Below are positions 1 through 7,123 of a DNA stretch of 43,319 bases, in pieces. Position numbers and translations under genes: made by a program. The notes under the pieces are model-generated. The model did no database searches and was not told where the DNA came from. It saw only the letters and a program-made list of their open reading frames with translations. The DNA comes from Bifidobacterium imperatoris (GTDB taxonomy: Bacteria > Actinomycetota > Actinomycetes > Actinomycetales > Bifidobacteriaceae), in contig NZ_NMWV01000021.1 in NCBI RefSeq assembly GCF_002860405.1, positions 1-43,319 of the forward strand, read 5' to 3'. Each line of letters starts with the position of its first letter. Position 1 is the stretch's first letter.

Positions 1-508
1 ACACCGTCGATGAGCTCGGCCTGCTCAACGAGCTATGGGAGCTGGTGCGCGTCAAGGCCAACCTGTTCACCCCGTCCAAGAAGCCGGTCGCGCGCGAAAG
101 CACCCGGGACGGCCGTCCCCGCCGCGTCTACGACGCACCACGCACCCCGTGGGAGCGGCTCAAGGAGTTCGACGAGGCGGACAGGGCCGCCGGCGGCCCC
201 GGCTTCATACCCGACGACAAGCGAGAGGAGATCGAACACACGCTCGCGACCGTGAACCCGGCCGAGCTCGTCCGCCGCATCCACGACATCCAGGACCGGC
301 TCGAAGCACTGGCGGCACCGCGCACCGCGCGGCTGGCCAGACGCATGGGCCCGGACATGGCATACTTGAACAAGACGCTCGCCCGGATCGCGGGCGTCGA
401 ACCGGAAGACGACGAAACCCCACAAGCCGACGCGGACTAGGATTTCACGCTCACCACAGGTGAGGCACCACTCCGGATTACGCGCTCATTTTCAAATGAG
501 GCACCTCG
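1..508 (+). mobile_element. Insertion sequence, right-hand part (left edge of window)
   Basis: This is the 3' part of an insertion sequence. It holds the C-terminal end of a transposase and about 68 bases of terminal DNA. Positions 139-508 recur as an inverted copy at 42950-43319, and identity stops abruptly at 508/42950, which places the outer tip of the element at GAGGCACCTCG. Two TGAGGCACC motifs (around 462 and 497) lie in the terminal region and could be transposase binding sites. The other end of the element lies outside the window, so its length, inverted repeats and target duplication cannot be read. Confidence 0.8.
3..440 (+). CDS. Transposase, C-terminal part (integrase-core type), 5' end outside window
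   Basis: The reading frame is open from the first bases and ends at 440. The visible 145 residues start with a segment LNELWELVRVKANLFTPSKK and continue with RVYDAPRTPWERL. That combination is what I recall at the C-terminus of rve-type (DDE integrase core) transposases of actinobacterial insertion sequences. The rest is charged and helical, with a PAELVRRIHDIQDRLEAL stretch and an acidic tail. The catalytic core is not in the window, so the IS family cannot be fixed. The same protein end is encoded on the minus strand at 43018-43319. GC content is clearly higher than in neighbouring genes, fitting an acquired element. Confidence 0.65.
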   Translation, partial: TVDELGLLNELWELVRVKANLFTPSKKPVARESTRDGRPRRVYDAPRTPWERLKEFDEADRAAGGPGFIPDDKREEIEHTLATVNPAELVRRIHDIQDRLEALAAPRTARLARRMGPDMAYLNKTLARIAGVEPEDDETPQADAD

Positions 509-517
509 CAGCAGAAA

Positions 518-937
518 TTGCTCCATCCATTTGCTGTGGATGATGCTTTGCGCCATCTCGATGCCGCTCATGCCCAATTATCGCAATTCGCGCTTGCCGT
601 TGGTGTGGAGGCGGACCGTGTGGCTATTGTGATGGCTCCACGATGGCATGAGGCCGCCGGCAAGCTTATTGCTGACGGTGCCGGTAGCGTGGCGGCGAAT
701 GCCAAACAACTTGGCACCGATGTGGTCGCGGTAAGCAATAAGGCCGGCAAGGCAATAGCATCAGGGGCTAAGCAGATTGGTCAGGAAGCAAAGCTGCTGC
801 GCAACACTATGGTTCATGCTGAGGGGGAGAGCGCTCAAGGTGAGCAGACATCAACAGAACCGGGATTAACGCAACCTGAGGTGTCAACGCAACAGGGTGA
901 TATGTCGAAGAAACTCGGTGATTTGTTCCGCCGCTGA
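518..937 (+). pseudogene. Hypothetical protein, 5' end apparently removed by the insertion sequence
   Basis: The frame is open from the very tip of the IS (509) through CAG CAG AAA to a possible TTG at 518 and on to the stop at 937. There is no ribosome binding site and no ATG near the junction, so I read this as the 3' remainder of a longer gene. The 139 visible residues are alanine- and lysine-rich with regularly spaced hydrophobic residues, suggesting an amphipathic helical protein. A Gln/Thr-rich linker and a basic tail (KKLGDLFRR) follow. I do not recognise the family. It could be expressed from within the IS, but more likely it is non-functional. Confidence 0.5.
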
Positions 938-951
938 TAATTAATGCTGCA

Positions 952-973
952 ATGCTATCAGCGACGGTAGCAT
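952..973. terminator. Short hairpin between convergent genes
   Basis: ATGCTATC and GGTAGCAT form an 8-base-pair stem (one G-T pair) around a six-base loop. It lies between the stop of the truncated gene at 937 and the stop of pgl at 1044, which face each other. There is no T-run, so terminator activity is uncertain. Confidence 0.3.
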
Positions 974-1043
974 GCCTGACATCGACGTGGCTTCTCCGGA
1001 CATTATTCTAGGGAAGCCATGGAGGTGGTTGCGAGTAGTCGGA

Positions 1044-1916
1044 CTACAGCTTGGTTACGGTTTCTTCGGTGGAGAACCAGGTGAATTCGTCTACTCCGCC
1101 AGCGAAGGAGGACGGGTATTCGGGGTCGCCGGTGAATCCGTCGCCGTTGGTTTGAGCAGCGAACACGTGTGCCAAAACGTCGGCCTTGCCGGCGCCGGCT
1201 GCGAAGAACCAGGTATGGTGTGAACGGGCGATAAGCGGTGCGGTCAGCGAGATGCGCAATGGAGGCATCTTGGGGGAGTGACTCACGCCAACAGTGAGTC
1301 GGTCGGTGACTTCCACTTCATGATGACCGGAGGAAGCCGGGAACAGTGACGCATAATGGCCATCCGGTCCCATGCCCAGAATCATCAGATCAAACACCGG
1401 CTCCGGGCCCATTTCGCGGGTGAGCTCATTTTCGTATTCACGTGCAGCAGCATCCAGCAGGGTTGCGTTATCGGTGTCGGCTGCGTCGCGTACGGAATCA
1501 TCATCGCTGTCTGCGTTAGCCATGGTGGTGGCAATCTCATCTGCAGGACGGGTGTCGGCAGGCATCTCATGGATATTCGTTTCCGGCAGCTTGCCCTCAG
1601 CGACGAGTTGGTCAAGCAAGAGACGGCGAGCTTCAAGTGCGTTGCGATCGGTGTCGTAGGCTGGTACGAAACGCTCGTCGCTGAACCAGAAATGCACGCG
1701 ATTCCAGTCAATTGCCTTAGCCAGCGGATTGGACAACACTAATCCGAGAGGTTGGGCAGCTGAACCGCCAGATAACGCCACATCCACGCGCGAGCGATGA
1801 GCTCCGGAAGGCAGACGTTCGGCAAGCAAATCCAGCAACGTGAGTACCAGTCGCTGTGCGCCGGCTTGCAGCATCAGATCTTTATTGGGATAAACAATGA
1901 GTGTGCGATTGGCCAT
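1044..1916 (-). CDS. pgl: 6-phosphogluconolactonase
   Basis: Hydrolyses 6-phosphogluconolactone to 6-phosphogluconate, the second step of the oxidative pentose phosphate pathway, in the cytoplasm. The 290-residue protein has the family landmarks in order: LSGGSAA (48-54, sugar-phosphate loop), FSDERFVP (78-85) and the signature GMGPDGHYASLFP (180-192). An acidic insert rich in Asp and Ala (about 120-155) makes it somewhat longer than the usual 230-260 residues. It is the last gene of zwf-opcA-pgl; the 130-base gap to opcA is occupied by a palindromic element (1938-2032), which may uncouple its transcription or translation from the two genes upstream. Assignment is firm; the start (ATG at 1916) is supported by the family N-terminus. 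Confidence 0.93.
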   Translation of the reverse strand: MANRTLIVYPNKDLMLQAGAQRLVLTLLDLLAERLPSGAHRSRVDVALSGGSAAQPLGLVLSNPLAKAIDWNRVHFWFSDERFVPAYDTDRNALEARRLLLDQLVAEGKLPETNIHEMPADTRPADEIATTMANADSDDDSVRDAADTDNATLLDAAAREYENELTREMGPEPVFDLMILGMGPDGHYASLFPASSGHHEVEVTDRLTVGVSHSPKMPPLRISLTAPLIARSHHTWFFAAGAGKADVLAHVFAAQTNGDGFTGDPEYPSSFAGGVDEFTWFSTEETVTKL

Positions 1917-1937
1917 AAGTATTCCTTGGTATGACAG

Positions 1938-2032
1938 GGCTCCCCTCAGTCACCTGCGGTGACAGCTCCCCTCAGAGAGGGGAGCCAGAGAAATCGTTGC
2001 CGCGAAAGATGCGTTTTTCGTTGAGGGGAGCC
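1938..2032. repeat. 95-base miniature palindromic element with 11-base terminal inverted repeats
   Basis: It begins with GGCTCCCCTCA (1938-1948) and ends with the exact complement TGAGGGGAGCC (2022-2032). Inside are a GTCACCTGCGGTGAC palindrome and a CTCCCCTC/GAGGGGAG hairpin. The segment 1938-1986, read on the minus strand, matches 32541-32588 at all but a few positions. It has no coding capacity and resembles a MITE or REP-like element. It sits between opcA and pgl, where its hairpin could attenuate or stabilise the transcript. Confidence 0.75.
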
Positions 2033-2046
2033 GTGATGGAGCCGCT

Positions 2047-3075
2047 TTAGTGACGAATCAAATCCCAGCCTTCGTTGATGACTTCGGCATACACCTCATC
2101 GGGGTCGATGCGGCGCAATTCCTCGGTCAGGCAGTCCTCAATCGTGCGTACCGGCACGGAAATCGTTTGCGGAGCCTGACCAGGCATGGAAATCAAGGCC
2201 TGATCTTCATGCGGACGCTCCAAAGACACCACGCCATCCGCGCGAGTCAGATACACGCCGGTCACGGCTTCAGCGTTGGCCGTGTACTCCACGTCCACCT
2301 GCACGCCGAGCTTCAAGCGCAGCCATGCACACAGCAAATCCATCGGTAGGAATTCCTGCGGGCCGGTAACCTTCACCGCGGTAATCGGCAGATGCGGCGG
2401 CTGGTCCAGCATGGAGGCCAGCATTGCGCGCCACACGGTCAGGCGGGTCCACGACAAATCAATGTCTTCCGGAGTCCAATTACGGCGCAGGCGCTCAATC
2501 GTGGCCTCAGGATTATTAGAACGCAGCGCATCGGTAATGCGGCTGCGGGCCATCGCACCCATCAAATCCTTAGACGGATTGGACGGCGGATTCGTCGGCC
2601 ACCAAGCCACCACCGGCACATCCGGAACCAGCAGCGGAATCACCAGCGTATCCGGATGATTGATCAGGCCACCGCGCGGGCGCAGAATGATGATTTCGCC
2701 AGCACCAGCATCAGCACCAAAGCGCACTTGAGCATTGAGATTTGACTCAGCCGGGCCATCGGTTAGATCAATGGCCGGGTTGTCGGTTTTCTCCATAGCC
2801 TTCACGCCATCAGTGCCATCAGCATCTGCGGCAGCAGTACCAGCGGCACCAGCATCATCGGCATAATGCGTATCCGGCACAATCGCAATCACACGGCAAG
2901 GATGCTCACGGCTTGCCGCATTAGCGACTTCCAGCGCATGCTCGAGCTCATTATCATCAGTGGAAATCAGCAGCGTCAGCACGCGGCCGGTAGCGGATTC
3001 GCCGCGCTCCTCATGCAGCTGCTCAATCTTATGAGCGATTTCGCGCGTGCGCGTATTCGGCAAATCGATGATCAT
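2047..3075 (-). CDS. opcA: Glucose-6-phosphate dehydrogenase assembly protein OpcA
   Basis: OpcA promotes assembly or activity of glucose-6-phosphate dehydrogenase and is typical of actinobacteria and cyanobacteria. The 342-residue protein matches by its N-terminal MIIDLPNTRT region, a VLTLLIST segment, the WWPTNPPSNPSKD stretch after the central beta strand, the LSWTRLTVWRAML helix and the C-terminal GWDLIRH. Residues about 72-105 form a low-complexity Ala/Asp/Gly insert. Its ATG (3073-3075) overlaps the TGA of zwf by four bases (ATGA), so translation is coupled to zwf and the two products are probably made together. Identification rests on family recall plus this gene order. Confidence 0.92.
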   Translation of the reverse strand: MIIDLPNTRTREIAHKIEQLHEERGESATGRVLTLLISTDDNELEHALEVANAASREHPCRVIAIVPDTHYADDAGAAGTAAADADGTDGVKAMEKTDNPAIDLTDGPAESNLNAQVRFGADAGAGEIIILRPRGGLINHPDTLVIPLLVPDVPVVAWWPTNPPSNPSKDLMGAMARSRITDALRSNNPEATIERLRRNWTPEDIDLSWTRLTVWRAMLASMLDQPPHLPITAVKVTGPQEFLPMDLLCAWLRLKLGVQVDVEYTANAEAVTGVYLTRADGVVSLERPHEDQALISMPGQAPQTISVPVRTIEDCLTEELRRIDPDEVYAEVINEGWDLIRH

Positions 3076-4610
3076 GGCATCCTCCAGTGGCGGCCTTCGC
3101 GCGCCAGCATTTCGTCGGCCTCAGCCGGACCCCACGTGCCTGCACGATAAGGCTGCGGCTGGCCGAGCGTGGACCAGAATTCTTCAATCGGATCGAGGAT
3201 TTCCCAGCTCAGGTTCACCTCTTCGGTGGTCGGGAACAGTGGCGGATCACCGAGCAGCACATCCAGAATCAGCCTCTCGTAGGCTTCCGGAGAGTTCTCG
3301 GTGAAGGAGCGGCCATAGCTGAAGTCCATGTTCACGTCACGGACCTCCATCGTGGTGCCGCCCGGCACCTTGGCGCCGAAGCGCATAGTCACGCCTTCAT
3401 CTGGCTGCACACGAATCACAATGGCGTTCTTGCCGAGTTCGCGTACGGCGGTCTGCTCGAACGGCAGATGCGGTGCGCGCTTGAACACCACGGCAATTTC
3501 GGTCACGCGCTTGCCCAGGCGTTTGCCGCAGCGCAGATAGAACGGTACGCCAGCCCAACGGCGGGTATCGATATCAAGCTGGATTGCAGCATAGGTTTCC
3601 GTGGTGGAAGCCGGGTCGATGCCCTTCTCCTCCAAGTAGCCGACAACTTCGTGCGAGCCCTGCCAGCCGCGAGCATACTGGCCGCGAGCGGTGGTAAGGC
3701 TGAGGTCCTTCGGCAGACGCACTGCGGAGAGCACCTTGGTTTTTTCGGCAGTCAGATCCTTGGCGGTGAAGCTCACTGGCTCCTCCATGGCGGTCAATGC
3801 CATGAGCTGCAGCAGATGGTTCTGAATCACATCGCGTGCAGCGCCGATGCCGCCATAGTAACCAGCACGGCCGCCGATGCCGATATCCTCAGCCATCGTG
3901 ATCTGCACGTGATCCACGTAGTTTGCATTCCAAATCGGCTCGTACATGGCGTTGGCGAAGCGCAGGGCCAGCAGGTTCTGCACGGTTTCCTTGCCGAGAT
4001 AGTGGTCGATACGGAACACGGAGCTCGGGTCGAACACCTCGGACACCACATGGTCCAGTTCCTTGGCGCTGGCCAGATCATGGCCGAACGGCTTCTCGAT
4101 GATCACGCGACGCCATGCGCCTTCAGAAGATCGAGACAGGCCGGATGCGGCCAGCTGCTTGGCCACGATCGGGAATGCGCGCGGCGGCACGGACATGTAG
4201 AACGCATGATTGCCGCGGGTGCCACGGTCGCGGTCAAGCTCCTGCACGGTGGCGCTCAGGCGTTCGAATGCCTCCGGGTCGTCGAAGGTGCCGCGCACAA
4301 AGCGGATGCCGGCGGCCAGATTCTTCCACGTCGACTCCTTGAACGGTGTACGGCAGTGGGCCTGCACGGCAGCCTTGACGAATTCGATGAAATGCTCTTG
4401 CGTCCAGTCGCGGCGGGCGAAGCCGGTCAGGCCAAAGCTTGGCGGCAACAGGCCACGGTTGGCCAGATCGTAGACGGCTGGCAGCAGCTTCTTCTGCGCC
4501 AAGTCGCCGGTAACGCCGAAAATCACCAGGCTGCAGGGGCCGGCGATGCGAGGCAGGCGCAAGTCGCGCGAATCGCGCAACGGATTGCTCCAGTTGGAAA
4601 GTTCACTCAT
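3072..4610 (-). CDS. zwf: Glucose-6-phosphate 1-dehydrogenase
   Basis: Oxidises glucose 6-phosphate to 6-phosphogluconolactone with reduction of NAD(P). The 512-residue protein has the Rossmann dinucleotide motif GVTGDLAQKK (32-41), EKPFG (172-176) and the active-site signature RIDHYLGKE (200-208). I chose the ATG at 4610 (MSELSNW) rather than the upstream in-frame ATG at 4682, because the added residues are hydrophobic and unlike the family. An AGGGAG lies almost against the 4610 start, which is unusually close. First gene of zwf-opcA-pgl. Bifidobacteria ferment sugars mainly through the phosphoketolase shunt, so this branch probably serves NADPH and pentose supply (inference). Confidence 0.94.
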   Translation of the reverse strand: MSELSNWSNPLRDSRDLRLPRIAGPCSLVIFGVTGDLAQKKLLPAVYDLANRGLLPPSFGLTGFARRDWTQEHFIEFVKAAVQAHCRTPFKESTWKNLAAGIRFVRGTFDDPEAFERLSATVQELDRDRGTRGNHAFYMSVPPRAFPIVAKQLAASGLSRSSEGAWRRVIIEKPFGHDLASAKELDHVVSEVFDPSSVFRIDHYLGKETVQNLLALRFANAMYEPIWNANYVDHVQITMAEDIGIGGRAGYYGGIGAARDVIQNHLLQLMALTAMEEPVSFTAKDLTAEKTKVLSAVRLPKDLSLTTARGQYARGWQGSHEVVGYLEEKGIDPASTTETYAAIQLDIDTRRWAGVPFYLRCGKRLGKRVTEIAVVFKRAPHLPFEQTAVRELGKNAIVIRVQPDEGVTMRFGAKVPGGTTMEVRDVNMDFSYGRSFTENSPEAYERLILDVLLGDPPLFPTTEEVNLSWEILDPIEEFWSTLGQPQPYRAGTWGPAEADEMLAREGRHWRMP

Positions 4611-4639
4611 ACTCCCTAAGCGTAGACCTCGCCGGGCAT

Positions 4640-4658
4640 GTATCGCTAGAAGCGATAC
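4640..4658. promoter_or_regulatory. Perfect inverted repeat upstream of zwf
   Basis: GTATCGCT-AGA-AGCGATAC is an exact 8-base inverted repeat 30-48 bases before the zwf start. It could be an operator or a 5' leader hairpin. The rest of the 356-base divergent region (4611-4966) is AT-rich and must hold the promoters of zwf and of the serine hydrolase; I could not pick either with confidence. Confidence 0.4.
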
Positions 4659-4875
4659 TAAAAATGCTGTGATGTGCAGCACCTTTGATCCGCAATAGTG
4701 CCCAAAGGCAATAGTGATATGCGATTGATAGCAATTGCAATATGTTTATGGATAAAAACCGCAAACGTGTGGATTATCATTGTGAAACGCGCAGTAATCC
4801 GTCAATATTGCCGCCGGCGTACTGGCAACGCTCAGGTGATATTCAGCTAACTATTCCCTTGTTTTTCAACATAAA

Positions 4876-4890
4876 GACTATGAAATAGTC
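4876..4890. promoter_or_regulatory. Palindrome in the zwf / serine hydrolase divergent region
   Basis: GACTAT-GAA-ATAGTC is an exact 6-base inverted repeat, followed at once by a related half site (GTCATAGTG). It lies about 77 bases before the ATG at 4967 and is a candidate operator for the rightward gene. No regulator is identifiable. Confidence 0.3.
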
Positions 4891-4966
4891 ATGTCATAGT
4901 GTTGGAGAAAAATAATGTCCATCATTTGATTGAAAAATACCAGCTAGCGATTTATGAAGTACCCGC

Positions 4967-6904
4967 ATGCCTAAAACACCACCTTCTTTTCCGCCGTCTC
5001 ACCATGCCTCTCAGCACAATGCAGAAAATGCATCAATGGAGACTGAGCGCAAACACCGCATGGCTGAGCCATCTGTGCAAGCAAGTGGAAAGCAGCGCAA
5101 ACAGCAAGCGCAAAGAACCGTGGCGTCAACCTTGCGGCCGGTATGGAAAGCTCTGCGTGCTGTACCTAAAGTGCTTCACAATCTCAGCGCCAAAGATTAC
5201 GGCAAGCACACTCCCACCAAACGTCGTTTTGGCAAAGTTACCGTGCTCTCCGGTGGTGTGTATACCCGTCGCCGCATTGTAGTGGTGTGCTTTGGCGCGG
5301 TCCTGCTGGTTGAACTGTTCCAACTGTTCTGGCCGTCCGATCGGTTCTATCCATTGGCCACGCTTGACGGTTATGCAGTGGGCGGGCAAAGCGCTCAACA
5401 GGCGGCAAGCAAGCTGAATGCCGCAGTAGCACAGCGCGACGTTACGCTTACCGATACCACAACCTCAACCAAAGTGACGCTTACGGCCAAGCAAGCCGGC
5501 ATCACGGTTGACTACACCGCGCGCGCAAAAGAAGCTGCCAGCCACTCCTTTGCCGAGCGCATTATTCCGTTCTCCTGGCTGTTCGTACACAACACTTCTT
5601 CTGATTCGTTGCCGAACGCATTGGGCTCGTCCAAGCAGCAAACGCAATCCGATGCGCGCAATGCTGCCGTGCGCGCAGTAGACGGTACGCTGCAAACCGT
5701 GGATGCTCGAGTCGGTTACGCCTTCAACGCCACTGATATTTTTAAGGCCGCTGATTACACTCGTTCTTCCAGCGCAAAGGGCGATTTGGTTACCGCCACG
5801 CTTGAGATGAACGTCACCCAGCCAACAGCGGTGAACGATACCGCACAGCAGATGCTGAACACCATTAATCAGGCTTTGGGCGATGGGGTTACGTTCACGT
5901 ATGGCGACGGCAGTTGGACGATTTCCGCCAGCGATATTATTCCGACGATTAGCACAACCGTCAATGCGGACGACAACACCAAACTGGACGTCACTATCGG
6001 CAGCGTCAAGCTGATGAATCGACTGAAATCGCAGGGTATTGCATTGCAGGCTGCGCAAAAAGTCGCCGACGCCAATGTGGTGCCCGCATTGTTCGCGGTC
6101 AAGGGCCGTGCGTCTCGTGCGATTGACGCGACTACGACTGCGAATGCGGTAGCTGCCATGCTCGCCAGCGGGCAGAATTCTCCGGTTGCTATCACGATGA
6201 ATCAGGTGGATAACCTCGAGCTATATGACGGGCTGCCCACCACTGGAAGCACGGAAGATAAGCTCAAGCAGCTGTTCGGCGACGCCACATATTCTGTTGC
6301 TGTTTATGATTTGAAAACCGGTGAATCCAAGCTGCAGATCAATGCGGATACGGTAACCACTTCGGCGAGTACATACAAGCTGTTCGTGGCGTATTCGATG
6401 ATTCATGCTGTGGAAACCGGTCAGCTGACGTGGGATAGTTCGCTTAACGGCATGACGTTGAGTTCCTGCATGGCTACCATGATCGTGAACTCTGACAATG
6501 ATTGCCCTGAAGCGTGGCTGAGCCGTTATGGATTCGACGCGGTGACGCAGCAGGCTCATGAAATCGGCGCGAACAACACCAACTTTGCAGTCGGCGATAT
6601 GCGTACCACTGCAAATGATTTGGCTACTGTGCTTAAGGGCTTCTATAACAATACGATTGCTAACACCGACTCCACGGATCGTTTGTTCCAGCTTATGGAA
6701 ACGCAGGTGTATCGCGACGGTATTCCTACTGGCATCGGCTCCGATGGTGTTGTGCAAGATAAGGTTGGCTTCTTGGATGGGCTATTGCATGACGCGGCTA
6801 TTGTGCGATGTGATAAAGGCGACTATGCGATGGTGATTATGACCGACGGATCAAGTTGGTACAAGATTGCGCAAGCCAGCCTGCTGATTTACGAAGATTT
6901 GTAA
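4967..6904 (+). CDS. Membrane-anchored serine hydrolase, beta-lactamase-like domain
   Basis: The 645-residue protein has a basic Gln/Lys-rich cytoplasmic stretch (1-100) and one membrane segment (about 104-121, VVVCFGAVLLVELFQL). An extracellular part with two weakly similar segments (about 130-230 and 260-375) recalls the YoaR/VanW-associated peptidoglycan-binding domain. The C-terminal serine hydrolase domain (about 437-645) carries STYK (468-471, nucleophile Ser and Lys), SDN (509-511) and KVG (599-601) in place of the usual K[TS]G. This is the class A beta-lactamase/transpeptidase fold, but the lack of T/S in the third motif and the cell-wall-type N-terminus argue for a wall-related hydrolase rather than a resistance enzyme. 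The first ATG has no clear ribosome binding site; ATGs at residues 24 and 32 are alternatives. Monocistronic, ending in a bidirectional terminator. Confidence 0.75.
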   Translation: MPKTPPSFPPSHHASQHNAENASMETERKHRMAEPSVQASGKQRKQQAQRTVASTLRPVWKALRAVPKVLHNLSAKDYGKHTPTKRRFGKVTVLSGGVYTRRRIVVVCFGAVLLVELFQLFWPSDRFYPLATLDGYAVGGQSAQQAASKLNAAVAQRDVTLTDTTTSTKVTLTAKQAGITVDYTARAKEAASHSFAERIIPFSWLFVHNTSSDSLPNALGSSKQQTQSDARNAAVRAVDGTLQTVDARVGYAFNATDIFKAADYTRSSSAKGDLVTATLEMNVTQPTAVNDTAQQMLNTINQALGDGVTFTYGDGSWTISASDIIPTISTTVNADDNTKLDVTIGSVKLMNRLKSQGIALQAAQKVADANVVPALFAVKGRASRAIDATTTANAVAAMLASGQNSPVAITMNQVDNLELYDGLPTTGSTEDKLKQLFGDATYSVAVYDLKTGESKLQINADTVTTSASTYKLFVAYSMIHAVETGQLTWDSSLNGMTLSSCMATMIVNSDNDCPEAWLSRYGFDAVTQQAHEIGANNTNFAVGDMRTTANDLATVLKGFYNNTIANTDSTDRLFQLMETQVYRDGIPTGIGSDGVVQDKVGFLDGLLHDAAIVRCDKGDYAMVIMTDGSSWYKIAQASLLIYEDL

Positions 6905-6912
6905 GGTAAGAA

Positions 6913-6950
6913 AAAACCCTTGGAATCATTGAGATTCCAAGGGTTTATTT
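6913..6950. terminator. Bidirectional intrinsic terminator between serine hydrolase gene and tRNA-Lys
   Basis: AAACCCTTGGAATC and GATTCCAAGGGTTT form a perfect 14-base-pair stem around ATTGA. The plus strand continues TATTT; the minus strand runs into TTTTTT. It serves the rightward hydrolase gene and the leftward tRNA. Confidence 0.85.
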
Positions 6951-6951
6951 G

Positions 6952-7024
6952 TGCCCCCCGTGGGATTCGAACCCACAACCCACGACTTAAAAGGACGCTG
7001 CTCTAACCGTTGAGCTAGAGGGGC
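6952..7024 (-). tRNA. tRNA-Lys, anticodon TTT
   Basis: The 73-base cloverleaf reads on the minus strand: acceptor GCCCCTC pairing with GGGGGGC, D arm GCTC/GAGC, anticodon loop CTTTTAA with anticodon TTT, T arm GTGGG-TTCGAAT-CCCAC and discriminator A. CCA is not encoded. The anticodon stem (GCGTC/GTCGT) has one T-T mismatch and a G-T pair, so it is weaker than usual; all other stems are intact. Confidence 0.9.
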
Positions 7025-7123
7025 AACGTTTCTAAGATACACGCGAATGTCGGACAATGCATAATCGGCGTTGCGCACAATCGATTTTGAAACCGACCAG
7101 TCCGGCTCCTAGAGTGGGGCACC

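Noticed and set aside
3087..4619. Long open frame on the plus strand opposite zwf
   Set aside because: A shadow of the biased codon use of zwf; zwf itself is unmistakable.
4611..4682. Upstream start of zwf at 4682
   Set aside because: It adds a hydrophobic stretch unlike the family and contains the inverted repeat at 4640; the start at 4610 matches the family N-terminus.
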